Positions 16,283 to 25,414 of a DNA stretch of 38,282 nucleotides are shown in pieces. The stretch is from Mucilaginibacter sp. (GTDB taxonomy: Bacteria; Bacteroidota; Bacteroidia; Sphingobacteriales; Sphingobacteriaceae). The stretch is from NCBI GenBank assembly GCA_028287865.1, contig JAQBOU010000122.1, forward strand, positions 1 to 38,282, read 5' to 3'. How positions within the stretch are numbered: position 1 is the stretch's first letter; each line of letters opens with the position of its first letter. The notes under the pieces were generated by a model. The model made no database searches. It was not told where the DNA came from and saw nothing but the letters and a program-made list of their open reading frames with translations. Position numbers and translations under genes: made by a program.

Positions 16283-16819
16283 ATGCATACAAATCAATCC
16301 ATTAATATTTCTAATTTATTTATAGCCGGTATCAATTATAAAAAAACAGATGCTGCTACAAGGGGGTTGTTTGCTATTAATTCCGATCAGTATGGAAACA
16401 TCCTGAAGCTAGCTCCATCCTGCAATATAGATTCATTATTTATACTATCTACCTGTAACCGCACTGAAATATACGGCTTTGCCGAACGGCCTGCGCAACT
16501 GATAAATTTATTATGTACACAAACCAAAGGCGATAGCCAAACTTTCACAAGCCTTGCCTATATTAAACAAGGCAATAATGCAATTGAACATTTGTTTAAC
16601 GTCGGCGCCGGGTTAGATTCTCAACTTTTGGGTGACTATGAAATTATCGGACAACTGAAACAGGCAGTAAAATTTTCAAAAGAACAAAATTTCATTAATT
16701 GCTTTTTAGAGCGTTTATTTAACAACGTACTGCAGGCATCCAAAACCATAAAAAACGAAACGCAACTAAGCGGCGGAACTGTCTCAGTTTCGTTTGCGGC
16801 GATACAGTATATTAAATAG
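16283..16819 (+). CDS. hemA: Glutamyl-tRNA reductase, N-terminal catalytic part
   Basis: This 178-aa fragment covers the tRNA-binding catalytic domain, with nucleophile C58 in STCNRTE and the conserved H103 region. It ends at TAG just inside the start of the helix leading to the NADPH domain (SVSFAAIQYIK). If made alone it could still bind Glu-tRNA and form the thioester but would lack its own hydride source. Confidence 0.65.
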   Translation: MHTNQSINISNLFIAGINYKKTDAATRGLFAINSDQYGNILKLAPSCNIDSLFILSTCNRTEIYGFAERPAQLINLLCTQTKGDSQTFTSLAYIKQGNNAIEHLFNVGAGLDSQLLGDYEIIGQLKQAVKFSKEQNFINCFLERLFNNVLQASKTIKNETQLSGGTVSVSFAAIQYIK

Positions 16820-16828
16820 CATATTAAA

Positions 16829-17500
16829 ATGGATGCCAGGAAAAAAATATTGATGATTGGCACCGGTAAAATAGGCCGCAATACCTGCAAAAATGTAGTG
16901 GACTATTTAAATACCACCAATATCACACTTATTAACCGTTCAGAAAAAAAGGCTATTGAGCTGGCTTCAGAGTTGAATTTAAAATATGCCCCGTTAAGTG
17001 ACCTCGCTAAGCAAATTAAATCGGCAGATATTATTCTGGCTGCCACCAATGCCAATGAACCCATTATTTTAAAAAAATACCTTGAAAACAATGGCGGGAA
17101 GCTAATTATCGACCTTTCTGTCCCCTATAATGTTGAAGCCGGAGTAGGTGAACTCCCCAATATTACTGTAGTAAACGTTGATGCACTTTCAAAATTGAAA
17201 GATGAAGCTTTACATAAACGTGAAGAGGAGGCCCCAAAGGCAAAGAAAATAATTGAACAGCAAATAGCAGGTTTTATGGAATGGTATACCATGCGTAAAA
17301 ATGCACCTGCCTTAAATGCTATTAAAGCTAAGTTGATTGCGATTTACGCCCAGCATCCGAAGGTATTAGCCAACACTATCGGTTTTTGTCCGGTTATGCA
17401 AGCCCAGCGGGTAATAAATGGTATCGCTAATAAAATGCGTACACAAAACCGGCAAGGCTGCCAATATATTGAAGCGATTAATGAGTTTATGTCCCTATAA
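16829..17500 (+). CDS. hemA: Glutamyl-tRNA reductase, NADPH-binding and dimerisation part
   Basis: This 223-aa ORF restarts 9 bases after the TAG at ATG (MDARKKILMIGTGKIG). It holds the Rossmann NADPH site (GTGKIG, 11-16), the QIKSADIILAATNANEPII stretch, IDLSVP and the C-terminal dimerisation helices (EWYTMRKNAPALNAIK). The close spacing after the stop would allow translational reinitiation, so a two-chain enzyme is possible. It ends 24 bases from the convergent A2M gene with no clear hairpin between. Confidence 0.65.
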   Translation: MDARKKILMIGTGKIGRNTCKNVVDYLNTTNITLINRSEKKAIELASELNLKYAPLSDLAKQIKSADIILAATNANEPIILKKYLENNGGKLIIDLSVPYNVEAGVGELPNITVVNVDALSKLKDEALHKREEEAPKAKKIIEQQIAGFMEWYTMRKNAPALNAIKAKLIAIYAQHPKVLANTIGFCPVMQAQRVINGIANKMRTQNRQGCQYIEAINEFMSL

Positions 17501-17524
17501 CCTTCTTCAGGACTAGCTTCTCCT

Positions 17525-20500
17525 TTATGGTTTAATAGTCATCCTTATACCCTCCGAATGTGCATTAAACTCTGGTGCGTACATGCTCTGAACCGTACTG
17601 ATCCCTGTTGAAAAATTGCCCGGTTGGGCAATCCTCAGCCAATATTCAAAAACATAGTTGCCTTTATTTAAATTGCTGATAAAAAAATTGGTGGCTACGT
17701 CCTTTGTTACCTGGTAGTAATATAAACCATCCTGGTATTTAAAGGAAGAAAGTACATCAACCGGCTCCGTGCCTGCCGGGCGCATATCTTTTAGCTGTAC
17801 ATATTCAAAATCGCGTCCTGCATTCAAATAAACCACCACCTTTAATAAATCGCCTGTTTTAGGCTGATGCGCAGCATCAACAGTAATAAGCGATTGTCCC
17901 GCGTCAGTCTGTTTAATAATAAAATATTTGCGCTCCAGATGGATATCCGAGGTTGATGGTGTGGTCTTATCCAGCCGCTCTAAATACTGCCAGTGCAAAG
18001 CGCCCCAGCTCATCGTTTTACCATTGTTTTTCAGCTCCACTTTCCCTAATTCCGGTTTAACCTGTTCATTTACCCAATTGGTTTTGATATACCCTGTTCC
18101 GGCATCGGCCTTGATGTCAGGTCTCAATTCTGAAAGATTTTTGCCTCCCAAACTAATATCAGGCGCAGCCTGGTCTGCAAGCCAGTTATCTCCCTTAATT
18201 AATAAAGCATAACAGGCCGCCGCAGTGGCCTTGGTTGTTTTCCAGTTGGCAGTTTGCTTACCCCGCAACAGCCATATTTTCATTTCTTCAATGGCTTTGT
18301 AGTTATTACCGGTTTCAGTAAACAACTCGATCATTAAACTTTGCGTTTCAATTGGTGATTGGTACCAGTAGGATCCCGGCTGATTTTTGGCCCAGTACAT
18401 CCCTAAGTCATCTGATTGCTGGGCAGTCTCCAATAATGATTTTATGATAGCCGTTGCAACTTCAGGCTTTTTGTTGCGCTGCATTGTTAATGCGATCATG
18501 GCTTTTTCATATACATCTCCATTTACCCATTGCTTTTGTGCCAGGCTGAGGTAGTTGTCCAGCAGTGCCTGCATTGCCGGAATAATGGTTCTTGATGTAA
18601 AATAACTTTGTGTATAATAGCTATGGATCTCTAAAGGGCTTAATTCTCTATTTTCATAAGTTTTATGGCTTTTTTCATAAGTTGCATCGTCCATCAAAGC
18701 CTGATCCAGGTAAGCCATAGCTTTATCAGCAACATCTTTTAAAGCCTGGTTTTTCAGATCGGCTATATTTAAATGATATAATTGCCCGATTCCCGAAAGT
18801 ATATTTTGAGTTATATAACGATCGGCTCGGTCTCCGCCAAACCATGGGAAACCGCCATCCGGCAATTGCTTTTTTTGCAGTTTACCAAGGTTTGTTTGCA
18901 GTTCATAACTCATTTTGTTCAGGTCGAAAAGCAAGGCTATGCGCTTCTTTTGTTCTGATTCATTTACTGCATCCTGCAGCCAGGGGGTTTCTTCAATAAG
19001 CGTGGCTTTCAGTTCCTGGTTTTTTTCGAGGTTTGATAACAACTCCGGACTATTACTATTTTTCCATTGATCAAAGACCTGTTTAATAACGGGCATCCTG
19101 TTTACTAAACTGGTTGCCATGCTGTTGGCGTAATAGCAGTTAAATATCTGCTCTGAACACTCGTACTGAAACTCCATCATATAGGGCAGGGCCTGCACTG
19201 CATACCACGCAGGATTTTGGGTATATTCAAGCGTTAAGGTCTTGCTTTTTAGTGTTGAACTGGTTTGATTCACCAATTTATTAAAAGTAAAATCCCTGGC
19301 TTGCCCGGCCCGCACCATCATCGGCATAGATTCGGTGACCAGCATACTATTGGGTAGTATGGCCAGGGTATTTTCCTCACCATCACTGTATTTGCCAGAT
19401 TCGGCAGTAAGGCGATAAGTAATGGCATCGAGTCCGGCCGGAATAACTAATTTAAACGAGATGGCTTTATTGGATGCGGAAGCGACATCAAATTTTTGCT
19501 GTGCATCAGCAGCGTTAGCAAGTAAATTTACCGGCTGCATATTTATCGCATTAAAAAGCTGCAGCTGTACTTTTCCTTTTAATGTGGATGCTGTTAAATT
19601 TGCCAGCCTTGCCGAAATAATGATCGTATCGCCTTCCCTTAAAAACCGTGGTGCATTGGCAGTAATGCTTAGTTCTTTTTGCGTTACTATTTCGCACTCG
19701 ATATAACCTGTTTTAAGATCTTTGGTATGGGCGAAGCCTTTGAAACGCCATTTTGTTAATGCCTCGGGAATAGTAAAATCAATCAATATCCCGCCTTTTT
19801 CATCGGTATGCAATTGCGGGTAAAAAAAAGCTGTTTCGTTAAAGTTTTTCCGGGTAATTACAGGAGAAGCTATTAATTGGTCATTACCAATTTTAAACTT
19901 ATCACCCGGAGATACATTAAGTTCTTTAGGGATTTCAGCTCCATTTATATCCATCTTTCTTTGGGTACCATAGCCTACTGCCACTTCATTTAACGCAGGT
20001 GACTCTACAGTTGCCGATGCTATTGAAATACCTCTTACCATTACTCCCGCGGCCCTTCCATTTAGTCTATTTATTCCACCACTAAAAAAATTTAAATGTT
20101 CATAATTCCGTTCAGCTTGATTAAAGTAGTAATTTTTATATTGTAATGGTTGTGTTATAACTGCTCTTACAAAACCATAATCCCAGTTAAAATATTGCGG
20201 ACTGTACCTGTAACCATCATTTAACACGTTCTTCCAATTATCCGGCCTTGCCAGCGCATCTAAGGATGCATCATACAGATCGGCCACCATTTCGGCCGCT
20301 TGCCGCTCTTTATTCCTTCCAGAAATTTGCAGCTTCCATTGTTCCTTATCACCCGGCTGGAGTTTATTTCTGAACGTTAAAAACCGGATATCCAGGTCAT
20401 CGTTATCATTACTATTTTTAATAACCTCACGGCTGGTGTAGATCCTGTTTTGATAAACCATTAAAAACTGAACGCTTACATCATTTTCTTTTGCACCAAC

Positions 20501-23500
20501 AGGTATTTTGATCAGTTGCTGTTTGCCGCTACCGATAGTTAACCATTGCGATGAAAGCAATTGCTGCCCGCTATATTTTTCCATCAATATATGATTTGGC
20601 TCACCGGCACCCAGTAAAAATTCGGCCGGTTTTCTTCCGGAGGCTGTAGTATTTAAAGGAATTGCCCAATCCGTTATACTTGCCGGCTTTGAAGGTGCAT
20701 TAACTACGTACACATACCACGTAGATGAGGTGGTATCGCCCCGTTCATCCTGCGCACTAATACTTATTTTATAACTACCGGTTGGATGGTTCTTTAATAT
20801 ATCCAGGTTAAATATGGAAGGCCGGTTACCATCTGTTGTTATTTTTAAATCAGCCACTTTATTTTCGACGGCCCATGTGGCTTTGTTGTCCTCATTGCTG
20901 TAAGCGTAATAAGGAAAATCGGTTTTATACTGATCCTTCCTTAATAAATATTGATCTGGCTTACCCCATAACCTATCTTTAAACAAATGACCCGGTTCTT
21001 TAAGCGCATAAACTTTTAATTGAATAGCGCCGCTTTGCATTACATTATTCCGGTTGTAAATTTCCGCAGCTATTCTTACTGAGTCCTTTGCAATTATTTT
21101 ATTGGGGATATTGGCGGTAACTACCAGGTTCTTATCAGCAACCGTTAAAGCTAAATTAGCTGAACGCGTTTCGCCGCTCCCATCGGTAACATCAGCACTT
21201 ATTTTAAATGCATAATCCCTCTCGCCCTGCTCAGTCTCTTTGTCGGCAACAGCTTTAAATTTTATTTCAAATCGGCCCTGGTTATCTGTTGTAATGGTAT
21301 CGGTTGCTATTTCGGTGCTGCCGGTTGGGTAATTAATGTAGCTATGCGGTCTGTAAACAAATTGGCGTTCGCGGGTGATGTGGAACGCAACCCTGGCATT
21401 TGATATTCCATATCCTGAATAAGCTGAGACCGTTCCTTTTAAGGTCACAGAATCATTCGGTTTATAACTGTTTTTAACAGGATTGAACCCTACACTGAAA
21501 CTTGGTCGTTTATATTCTTCAACGTTGATCCATTTATTACCATCGACGGTACTGATAGAAACCGTTCCGTTCAATATATTTTGAGGGATAATAAACGTAC
21601 CGCTAAAAGTTCCGTATTCATTGGTGGCTACAGGTAGGGAAGCGATTGATTTATTGTTATTATCCTTGATATTAACGTTCATTTTTTTATTAACCAGTAA
21701 GCTGTTTTTGCCGTTTTGCGTTTGGATGTGCAATCCTTTAAAATACACGGTTTGCCCCGGGCGGTATATTTGTCTGTCTGTAAAAATTATTGTCCTGTTG
21801 AATAAGTTATCATAGACAGCACTTCCGCTATATCTTTGTCCGGTAGATAATGTATCCCTGTTCGATGACAGTTCCAATGAATAATTCCCGATCAGGTACA
21901 ACCCGGTTGTACAAATTCCATTGCCATCGGTTATGAACTGTTCATTTCCAGATACTTTTACCCGCACGCCCGGCATCGGCGCACCAGTTTCACGGTCCGT
22001 CACTAATACTTCAAAATTCTTTTGCTGGTTACGCCGAGTAACGAACGATAAACGGCTTACTTTAAATGAGGTGAGCTGTAATGTTGTTGGGTCATTAGTT
22101 AAAGTATCTTCCACCATTAAAACATAAACTCCCGGCTGTAGCGGATCTACTTTAAATTCGGTAGAATGGCTTCGATAATCGCCCGGGTTTGGCAACTGCA
22201 AGTCCTCCACCTTAATCGGCTTTAGCCTTTTTAAATAATTTAAAACACCATAGGAAGCTTGTATTACACCATTGTTAAACTGATTTTTATCCTGCCTTAT
22301 GCTTGCGAGCTCATCATATTGGGTTGACCAAATCTTATAAATAGTAATCCTGGCGGTTTTAATATTGCGATAATTAAGTAGCGCTAACAATGGTTTGCCG
22401 GGAACACCTACGTCCTCCAGGTTGGCTGATAACTCTTTTTGTTGGACCTGTTTAATATACCCGTTGGCATTACGGGCGCCCAGGCTTCCGGGCCAGGCTT
22501 TATCTGCTTTGATATAGTAACTTAAAGCTGTTTTTAAACTATCTCTGTCCTGGTAGTATTTCCCATGCAACACAAGTGCATCGGCGTTAATAGCGCTTGA
22601 TGAAAATCGCGTTTCAATCTCCTCAAGCGCCTTCAAATACAATGAATCTTTGGCAGGGACGTTTGCATGCGTATATAAAAATTGGAAACGCCTTAAATCA
22701 ATATCAGCAAGGGCTGCTTCGTTTGGTTTTTGGAGATGAAAAAGCGTTGCCTGCTGCAAATATTTAATACCCTGGTAAAAGGTTGACGTGGTATCTGTGG
22801 TTGCAATTTTTAAACCGGCAAACGCTCGGCTGTCGTCAAAAAAGCGCGGATCGCTCAAAGCAAAAGGCTGTTTGGGCTTTGTAAGTGCAGGTTCTTCGGC
22901 CAGGTAGAAATCTAACGCACGATGCACCAGCAGGTCATATAAAGTCGGGCGCAGGTACCGGGTTGTGGTATCCCCTTCCAGCACTCCATTTAACACGGTG
23001 ACTGATGTGTTTTGCTCAAGTTTATAGTCCTTTAACGACAGGTTAAACTGATGGCTTATTTCATTGTTGATGGTTTGCAAATCCCATTTGGTAAAATCGC
23101 TATCAGTGCTGGCAAGCCTTGTACGCTGACTAAACAGCCAGCGATTTTCCTCGTAATATTGCTGATATAGCGTCGCCAGTAATGATTGTAAAACCGGTTT
23201 CACCGGAAAAGACGCCTGGTTAACATCAGATTTCACGCGGTTAATAGCGGCAACCATCGCATTTTCATCTATGGCCGATTGAAATTGAATTCTATATAAT
23301 ATCGCCTTGATCTGCATAGGCGCGTTCCTTTCTTTTCGTGCCAGCTGTTCCAACTGATCAACTTCCAGTAAGGCTGACTTAGGCAGGTCTTTTTTTGCCA
23401 ACGAATCAATGCGCGCGCTGATCTTTTGGGAATTTTGCGCGAAAGTAAGGCTGCAAGAAATCAGCAGGACCAAAAGAAGTAACCCTTTTTTTGAGAAAAA

Positions 23501-23515
23501 ATATTTTACCGGCAT
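17525..23515 (-). CDS. Alpha-2-macroglobulin family protein with thioester and SusC-plug-like insert
   Basis: This is a 1996-aa exported protein. The N-terminus has a signal peptide with a lipobox-like LISC (C21), so it may be a lipoprotein, or be cleaved after AQ. A helical, repeat-like region covers about 30-370. A carboxypeptidase-regulatory-like fold follows near 500-580 (VTDRETGAPMPGVRVKVSG), then macroglobulin domains (FTDRQIYRPGQTVYFKG) to about 1150, the A2M core (NETAFFYPQLHTDEKGG), and a thioester motif CSEQ at C1453-Q1456 with downstream helices and receptor-binding-like beta domain. A2M proteins trap proteases by bait cleavage and thioester coupling in the periplasm. Just before the A2M core, residues about 1145-1195 resemble SusC/TonB-plug sequence (NEVAVGYGTQRK). 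No pbpC partner is next to it; it stands alone. Confidence 0.88.
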   Translation of the reverse strand: MPVKYFFSKKGLLLLVLLISCSLTFAQNSQKISARIDSLAKKDLPKSALLEVDQLEQLARKERNAPMQIKAILYRIQFQSAIDENAMVAAINRVKSDVNQASFPVKPVLQSLLATLYQQYYEENRWLFSQRTRLASTDSDFTKWDLQTINNEISHQFNLSLKDYKLEQNTSVTVLNGVLEGDTTTRYLRPTLYDLLVHRALDFYLAEEPALTKPKQPFALSDPRFFDDSRAFAGLKIATTDTTSTFYQGIKYLQQATLFHLQKPNEAALADIDLRRFQFLYTHANVPAKDSLYLKALEEIETRFSSSAINADALVLHGKYYQDRDSLKTALSYYIKADKAWPGSLGARNANGYIKQVQQKELSANLEDVGVPGKPLLALLNYRNIKTARITIYKIWSTQYDELASIRQDKNQFNNGVIQASYGVLNYLKRLKPIKVEDLQLPNPGDYRSHSTEFKVDPLQPGVYVLMVEDTLTNDPTTLQLTSFKVSRLSFVTRRNQQKNFEVLVTDRETGAPMPGVRVKVSGNEQFITDGNGICTTGLYLIGNYSLELSSNRDTLSTGQRYSGSAVYDNLFNRTIIFTDRQIYRPGQTVYFKGLHIQTQNGKNSLLVNKKMNVNIKDNNNKSIASLPVATNEYGTFSGTFIIPQNILNGTVSISTVDGNKWINVEEYKRPSFSVGFNPVKNSYKPNDSVTLKGTVSAYSGYGISNARVAFHITRERQFVYRPHSYINYPTGSTEIATDTITTDNQGRFEIKFKAVADKETEQGERDYAFKISADVTDGSGETRSANLALTVADKNLVVTANIPNKIIAKDSVRIAAEIYNRNNVMQSGAIQLKVYALKEPGHLFKDRLWGKPDQYLLRKDQYKTDFPYYAYSNEDNKATWAVENKVADLKITTDGNRPSIFNLDILKNHPTGSYKISISAQDERGDTTSSTWYVYVVNAPSKPASITDWAIPLNTTASGRKPAEFLLGAGEPNHILMEKYSGQQLLSSQWLTIGSGKQQLIKIPVGAKENDVSVQFLMVYQNRIYTSREVIKNSNDNDDLDIRFLTFRNKLQPGDKEQWKLQISGRNKERQAAEMVADLYDASLDALARPDNWKNVLNDGYRYSPQYFNWDYGFVRAVITQPLQYKNYYFNQAERNYEHLNFFSGGINRLNGRAAGVMVRGISIASATVESPALNEVAVGYGTQRKMDINGAEIPKELNVSPGDKFKIGNDQLIASPVITRKNFNETAFFYPQLHTDEKGGILIDFTIPEALTKWRFKGFAHTKDLKTGYIECEIVTQKELSITANAPRFLREGDTIIISARLANLTASTLKGKVQLQLFNAINMQPVNLLANAADAQQKFDVASASNKAISFKLVIPAGLDAITYRLTAESGKYSDGEENTLAILPNSMLVTESMPMMVRAGQARDFTFNKLVNQTSSTLKSKTLTLEYTQNPAWYAVQALPYMMEFQYECSEQIFNCYYANSMATSLVNRMPVIKQVFDQWKNSNSPELLSNLEKNQELKATLIEETPWLQDAVNESEQKKRIALLFDLNKMSYELQTNLGKLQKKQLPDGGFPWFGGDRADRYITQNILSGIGQLYHLNIADLKNQALKDVADKAMAYLDQALMDDATYEKSHKTYENRELSPLEIHSYYTQSYFTSRTIIPAMQALLDNYLSLAQKQWVNGDVYEKAMIALTMQRNKKPEVATAIIKSLLETAQQSDDLGMYWAKNQPGSYWYQSPIETQSLMIELFTETGNNYKAIEEMKIWLLRGKQTANWKTTKATAAACYALLIKGDNWLADQAAPDISLGGKNLSELRPDIKADAGTGYIKTNWVNEQVKPELGKVELKNNGKTMSWGALHWQYLERLDKTTPSTSDIHLERKYFIIKQTDAGQSLITVDAAHQPKTGDLLKVVVYLNAGRDFEYVQLKDMRPAGTEPVDVLSSFKYQDGLYYYQVTKDVATNFFISNLNKGNYVFEYWLRIAQPGNFSTGISTVQSMYAPEFNAHSEGIRMTIKP

Positions 23516-23716
23516 AGCATTAACATTATGGTTTAGATTAATGATGCAATGGACATGCTGATTCCATAACCATTAGAAAATATTTAAGTTTGGAGAGATA
23601 AGATAGATGCTTTAATTTACAATTCTGCTTTTGGCATGCACTTTTACAAACCAAGTGTAGATCGCTTGTAGAAGATCTTTCACTGGGTTAAGATGACAAG
23701 GGGGATTTGATATTGA
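23516..23716. other. Intergenic region upstream of the A2M gene and after the fad operon
   Basis: This 201-base gap must hold the A2M promoter and the end of the fad transcript. A phrase GATCTTTCACTGGGTTAAGATGACAAGG at about 23675-23702 resembles a degenerate form of the GATCCTTC...GATGACAA intergenic repeat common in Bacteroidota. An AGATC...GATCT pair gives a weak hairpin. No full TTTG/TAnnTTTG promoter is clear. Confidence 0.35.
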
Positions 23717-24628
23717 TCAGCTACCCTTCACCGCCCTGGTTGATTGGCCGATCTCATCCCACATCTGGTCAGTTACCATTTCGAGCCCATTGAATTGCCC
23801 GGCACCCTGCAGCCATTCGCCGCCGTCAATGGTGATCACTTCGCCATTTATGTAGGCTGAAAAATCAGAAATAAGAAAAGCGGCAAGGTTTGCCAGTTCC
23901 TGGTGTTCACCAACGCGTTTGAGCGGTACACGATTTTTAAAGCTAAATTTCTCGGCCATTTCACCGGGCAACAAACGCTCCCATGCACCTTTAGTGGGGA
24001 ACGGCCCCGGTGCAATAGCATTGGTACGAATACCGTGCCTGCCCCATTCCACAGCCAGCGACCGTGTCAACGCCAATACGCCACCCTTTGCACAGGCCGA
24101 AGGAACTACATATGCCGATCCTGTAAATGCATAAGTAGTAATTATATTAAGCATATTACCCGGTATTTTTTCGCTGATCCAGTACTTTCCCAAAGCAAGG
24201 GAACAATTAACCGAACCTTTTAAAACGATATCAATAACGGTGGAGAAAGCATTGGCAGAAAGGCGTTCTGTAGGCGAGATAAAATTGCCGGCTGCATTAT
24301 TAATTAATACATCAACCCTACCAAACATTTGAACGGCGTCGTTAAGCACTTTTTCTACCTCTTCATAATTACGCACGTCACAAGCAACAGCCAAGACTTT
24401 TCCGCCAGTTTCTGTTTCCATCTCCCCCGCGGTTTTTTGCAATACCTCAAGTTTTCGGCTGGTGATAACCAAATTGGCACCTAATTTTAAAAAGTAAGTA
24501 CCCATAGCCTTACCAAGTCCCGTACCGCCCCCTGTTATGATGATGGTTTTGCCTTTCAGCGCATCATCCTTTAACATACCACTTAAAGCGGAAGAATTAA
24601 CCGGATTATTTATATCAGGAAACTGCAT
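23717..24628 (-). CDS. 2,4-dienoyl-CoA reductase, mitochondrial DECR1 type
   Basis: This 303-aa SDR enzyme reduces 2,4-dienoyl-CoA with NADPH, an auxiliary step for unsaturated fatty acids. The Rossmann motif TGGGTGLGK lies at 32-40, INNAAGNFISPTERLS at about 109-124, and the active pair Tyr166 (TTYAFTGS) and Lys181 (SACAKGGV) has the 15-residue spacing of human DECR1 (Y199/K214), not the YxxxK of classical SDRs. The C-terminal NGEVITIDGGEWL and ...STRAVKGS also follow DECR1. It is unrelated to the flavin/iron-sulfur FadH of E. coli. It is the last gene of the fad operon, 9 bases after the isomerase gene. The assignment is well supported. Confidence 0.9.
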   Translation of the reverse strand: MQFPDINNPVNSSALSGMLKDDALKGKTIIITGGGTGLGKAMGTYFLKLGANLVITSRKLEVLQKTAGEMETETGGKVLAVACDVRNYEEVEKVLNDAVQMFGRVDVLINNAAGNFISPTERLSANAFSTVIDIVLKGSVNCSLALGKYWISEKIPGNMLNIITTYAFTGSAYVVPSACAKGGVLALTRSLAVEWGRHGIRTNAIAPGPFPTKGAWERLLPGEMAEKFSFKNRVPLKRVGEHQELANLAAFLISDFSAYINGEVITIDGGEWLQGAGQFNGLEMVTDQMWDEIGQSTRAVKGS

Positions 24629-24637
24629 AATATTGAA

Positions 24638-25414
24638 TTAAGCCTTTTTAGCCATGGGAGATTTTAAATTCTGTATAATTGATTCCAATGTTTTACGGGT
24701 TTCCGGTGCCCACCATTGTTTTAACATCACATCCAATGTACCTGTTTGGTCAGCAGTTAAATGCGCAATAAGTTCTTTACGGAGGTTAAGCTTGCTTTGG
24801 CTCCAGGTAACCGGGTTTAGCTGCATATAAGTACGGATCTTTTTTTCCGCCGCAGCCATAACATCTGCCGGATCACAAACTTCGTCGATCAATCCGTCCT
24901 TGAGCGCTTCATTAACCTGCAGTAATTTACCTTCCAGTAAATATTGGTACGCTTTACGTTTACCTATCCAAAAAGCGTATAAATAAAAAATAACATCGGG
25001 AACAATGATCCCAACCGGTATTTCATTTAGGCCGATGATAAATTTCCCGTCAGCCATCACTCTGTAATCACAGCAGATAGCCATCACACAGCCGCCTGCC
25101 GGGCTATGCCCGGTAATAGCAGCAACCAACGGCTTTTTAAAACTGGTTAAAACAGCCTGCAAATTCAAAAAATCGTTCCAGAAAGTCCTGCTTTGTTCTT
25201 CGTTGTAATTATAAACCTCTATCAGGTCAAGTCCAGCTGAAAAGAAGTTCTCTTTGCCTGTTAAAATCACCCCTCCGATCTGGTCGTCACCGGCAAAGTC
25301 TTTCATAAGCATTGTTAACTCCAAAACCATATCGGCATTGATAGGATTTGAACGCCCCCTATCCAGCATTATCACAGCCAGTTTATCTTTAATACTTACC
25401 TGTAAAGTGTTCAT
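24638..25414 (-). CDS. Delta3,Delta2-enoyl-CoA isomerase (ECI1-like, crotonase fold)
   Basis: This 258-aa crotonase-fold protein has the oxyanion-hole segments FFSAGLDL (57-64) and HSPAGGC (103-109). E131 in IIGLNEIPVGI aligns with the catalytic Glu of mitochondrial ECI1 (GLNETQLGI), and the second hydratase Glu is absent. An isomerase acting on 3-enoyl-CoA is therefore more likely than a hydratase. It overlaps the acyl-CoA synthetase gene by 4 bases (ATGA) and precedes the DECR1-like gene by 9. Together the two supply the auxiliary reactions that bring odd- and even-position double bonds into the main cycle. A general enoyl-CoA hydratase annotation would be the safe fallback. Confidence 0.82.
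   Translation of the reverse strand: MNTLQVSIKDKLAVIMLDRGRSNPINADMVLELTMLMKDFAGDDQIGGVILTGKENFFSAGLDLIEVYNYNEEQSRTFWNDFLNLQAVLTSFKKPLVAAITGHSPAGGCVMAICCDYRVMADGKFIIGLNEIPVGIIVPDVIFYLYAFWIGKRKAYQYLLEGKLLQVNEALKDGLIDEVCDPADVMAAAEKKIRTYMQLNPVTWSQSKLNLRKELIAHLTADQTGTLDVMLKQWWAPETRKTLESIIQNLKSPMAKKA

Larger units (their letters stand above)
16283..17500 (+). pseudogene. hemA: Glutamyl-tRNA reductase gene interrupted by one in-frame TAG
   Basis: The two ORFs at 16283-16819 and 16829-17500 are in the same frame, separated only by TAG and the codons CAT ATT AAA. Read through, they give 405 residues, a normal glutamyl-tRNA reductase length for this phylum, with no missing block. The enzyme reduces Glu-tRNA to glutamate-1-semialdehyde, the first step of C5 haem synthesis. 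All key parts are present: catalytic Cys in LSTCNRTEIY, the HLFNVGAGLDSQLLGDYEIIG core, and the NADPH site GTGKIGRNTCKN. No hemC or other haem gene follows, so this is probably an extra paralogue next to a haem-type lipoprotein. It may be a recent pseudogene, a split enzyme restarted at 16829, or a stop that is read through. A sequencing error is also possible. Confidence 0.72.

Noticed and set aside
16817-16822. Known leaky-stop context (TAG CAR YYA) at the hemA interruption
   Set aside because: The sequence after TAG is CAT ATT, which does not match the CARYYA readthrough signal; programmed readthrough remains only a possibility.
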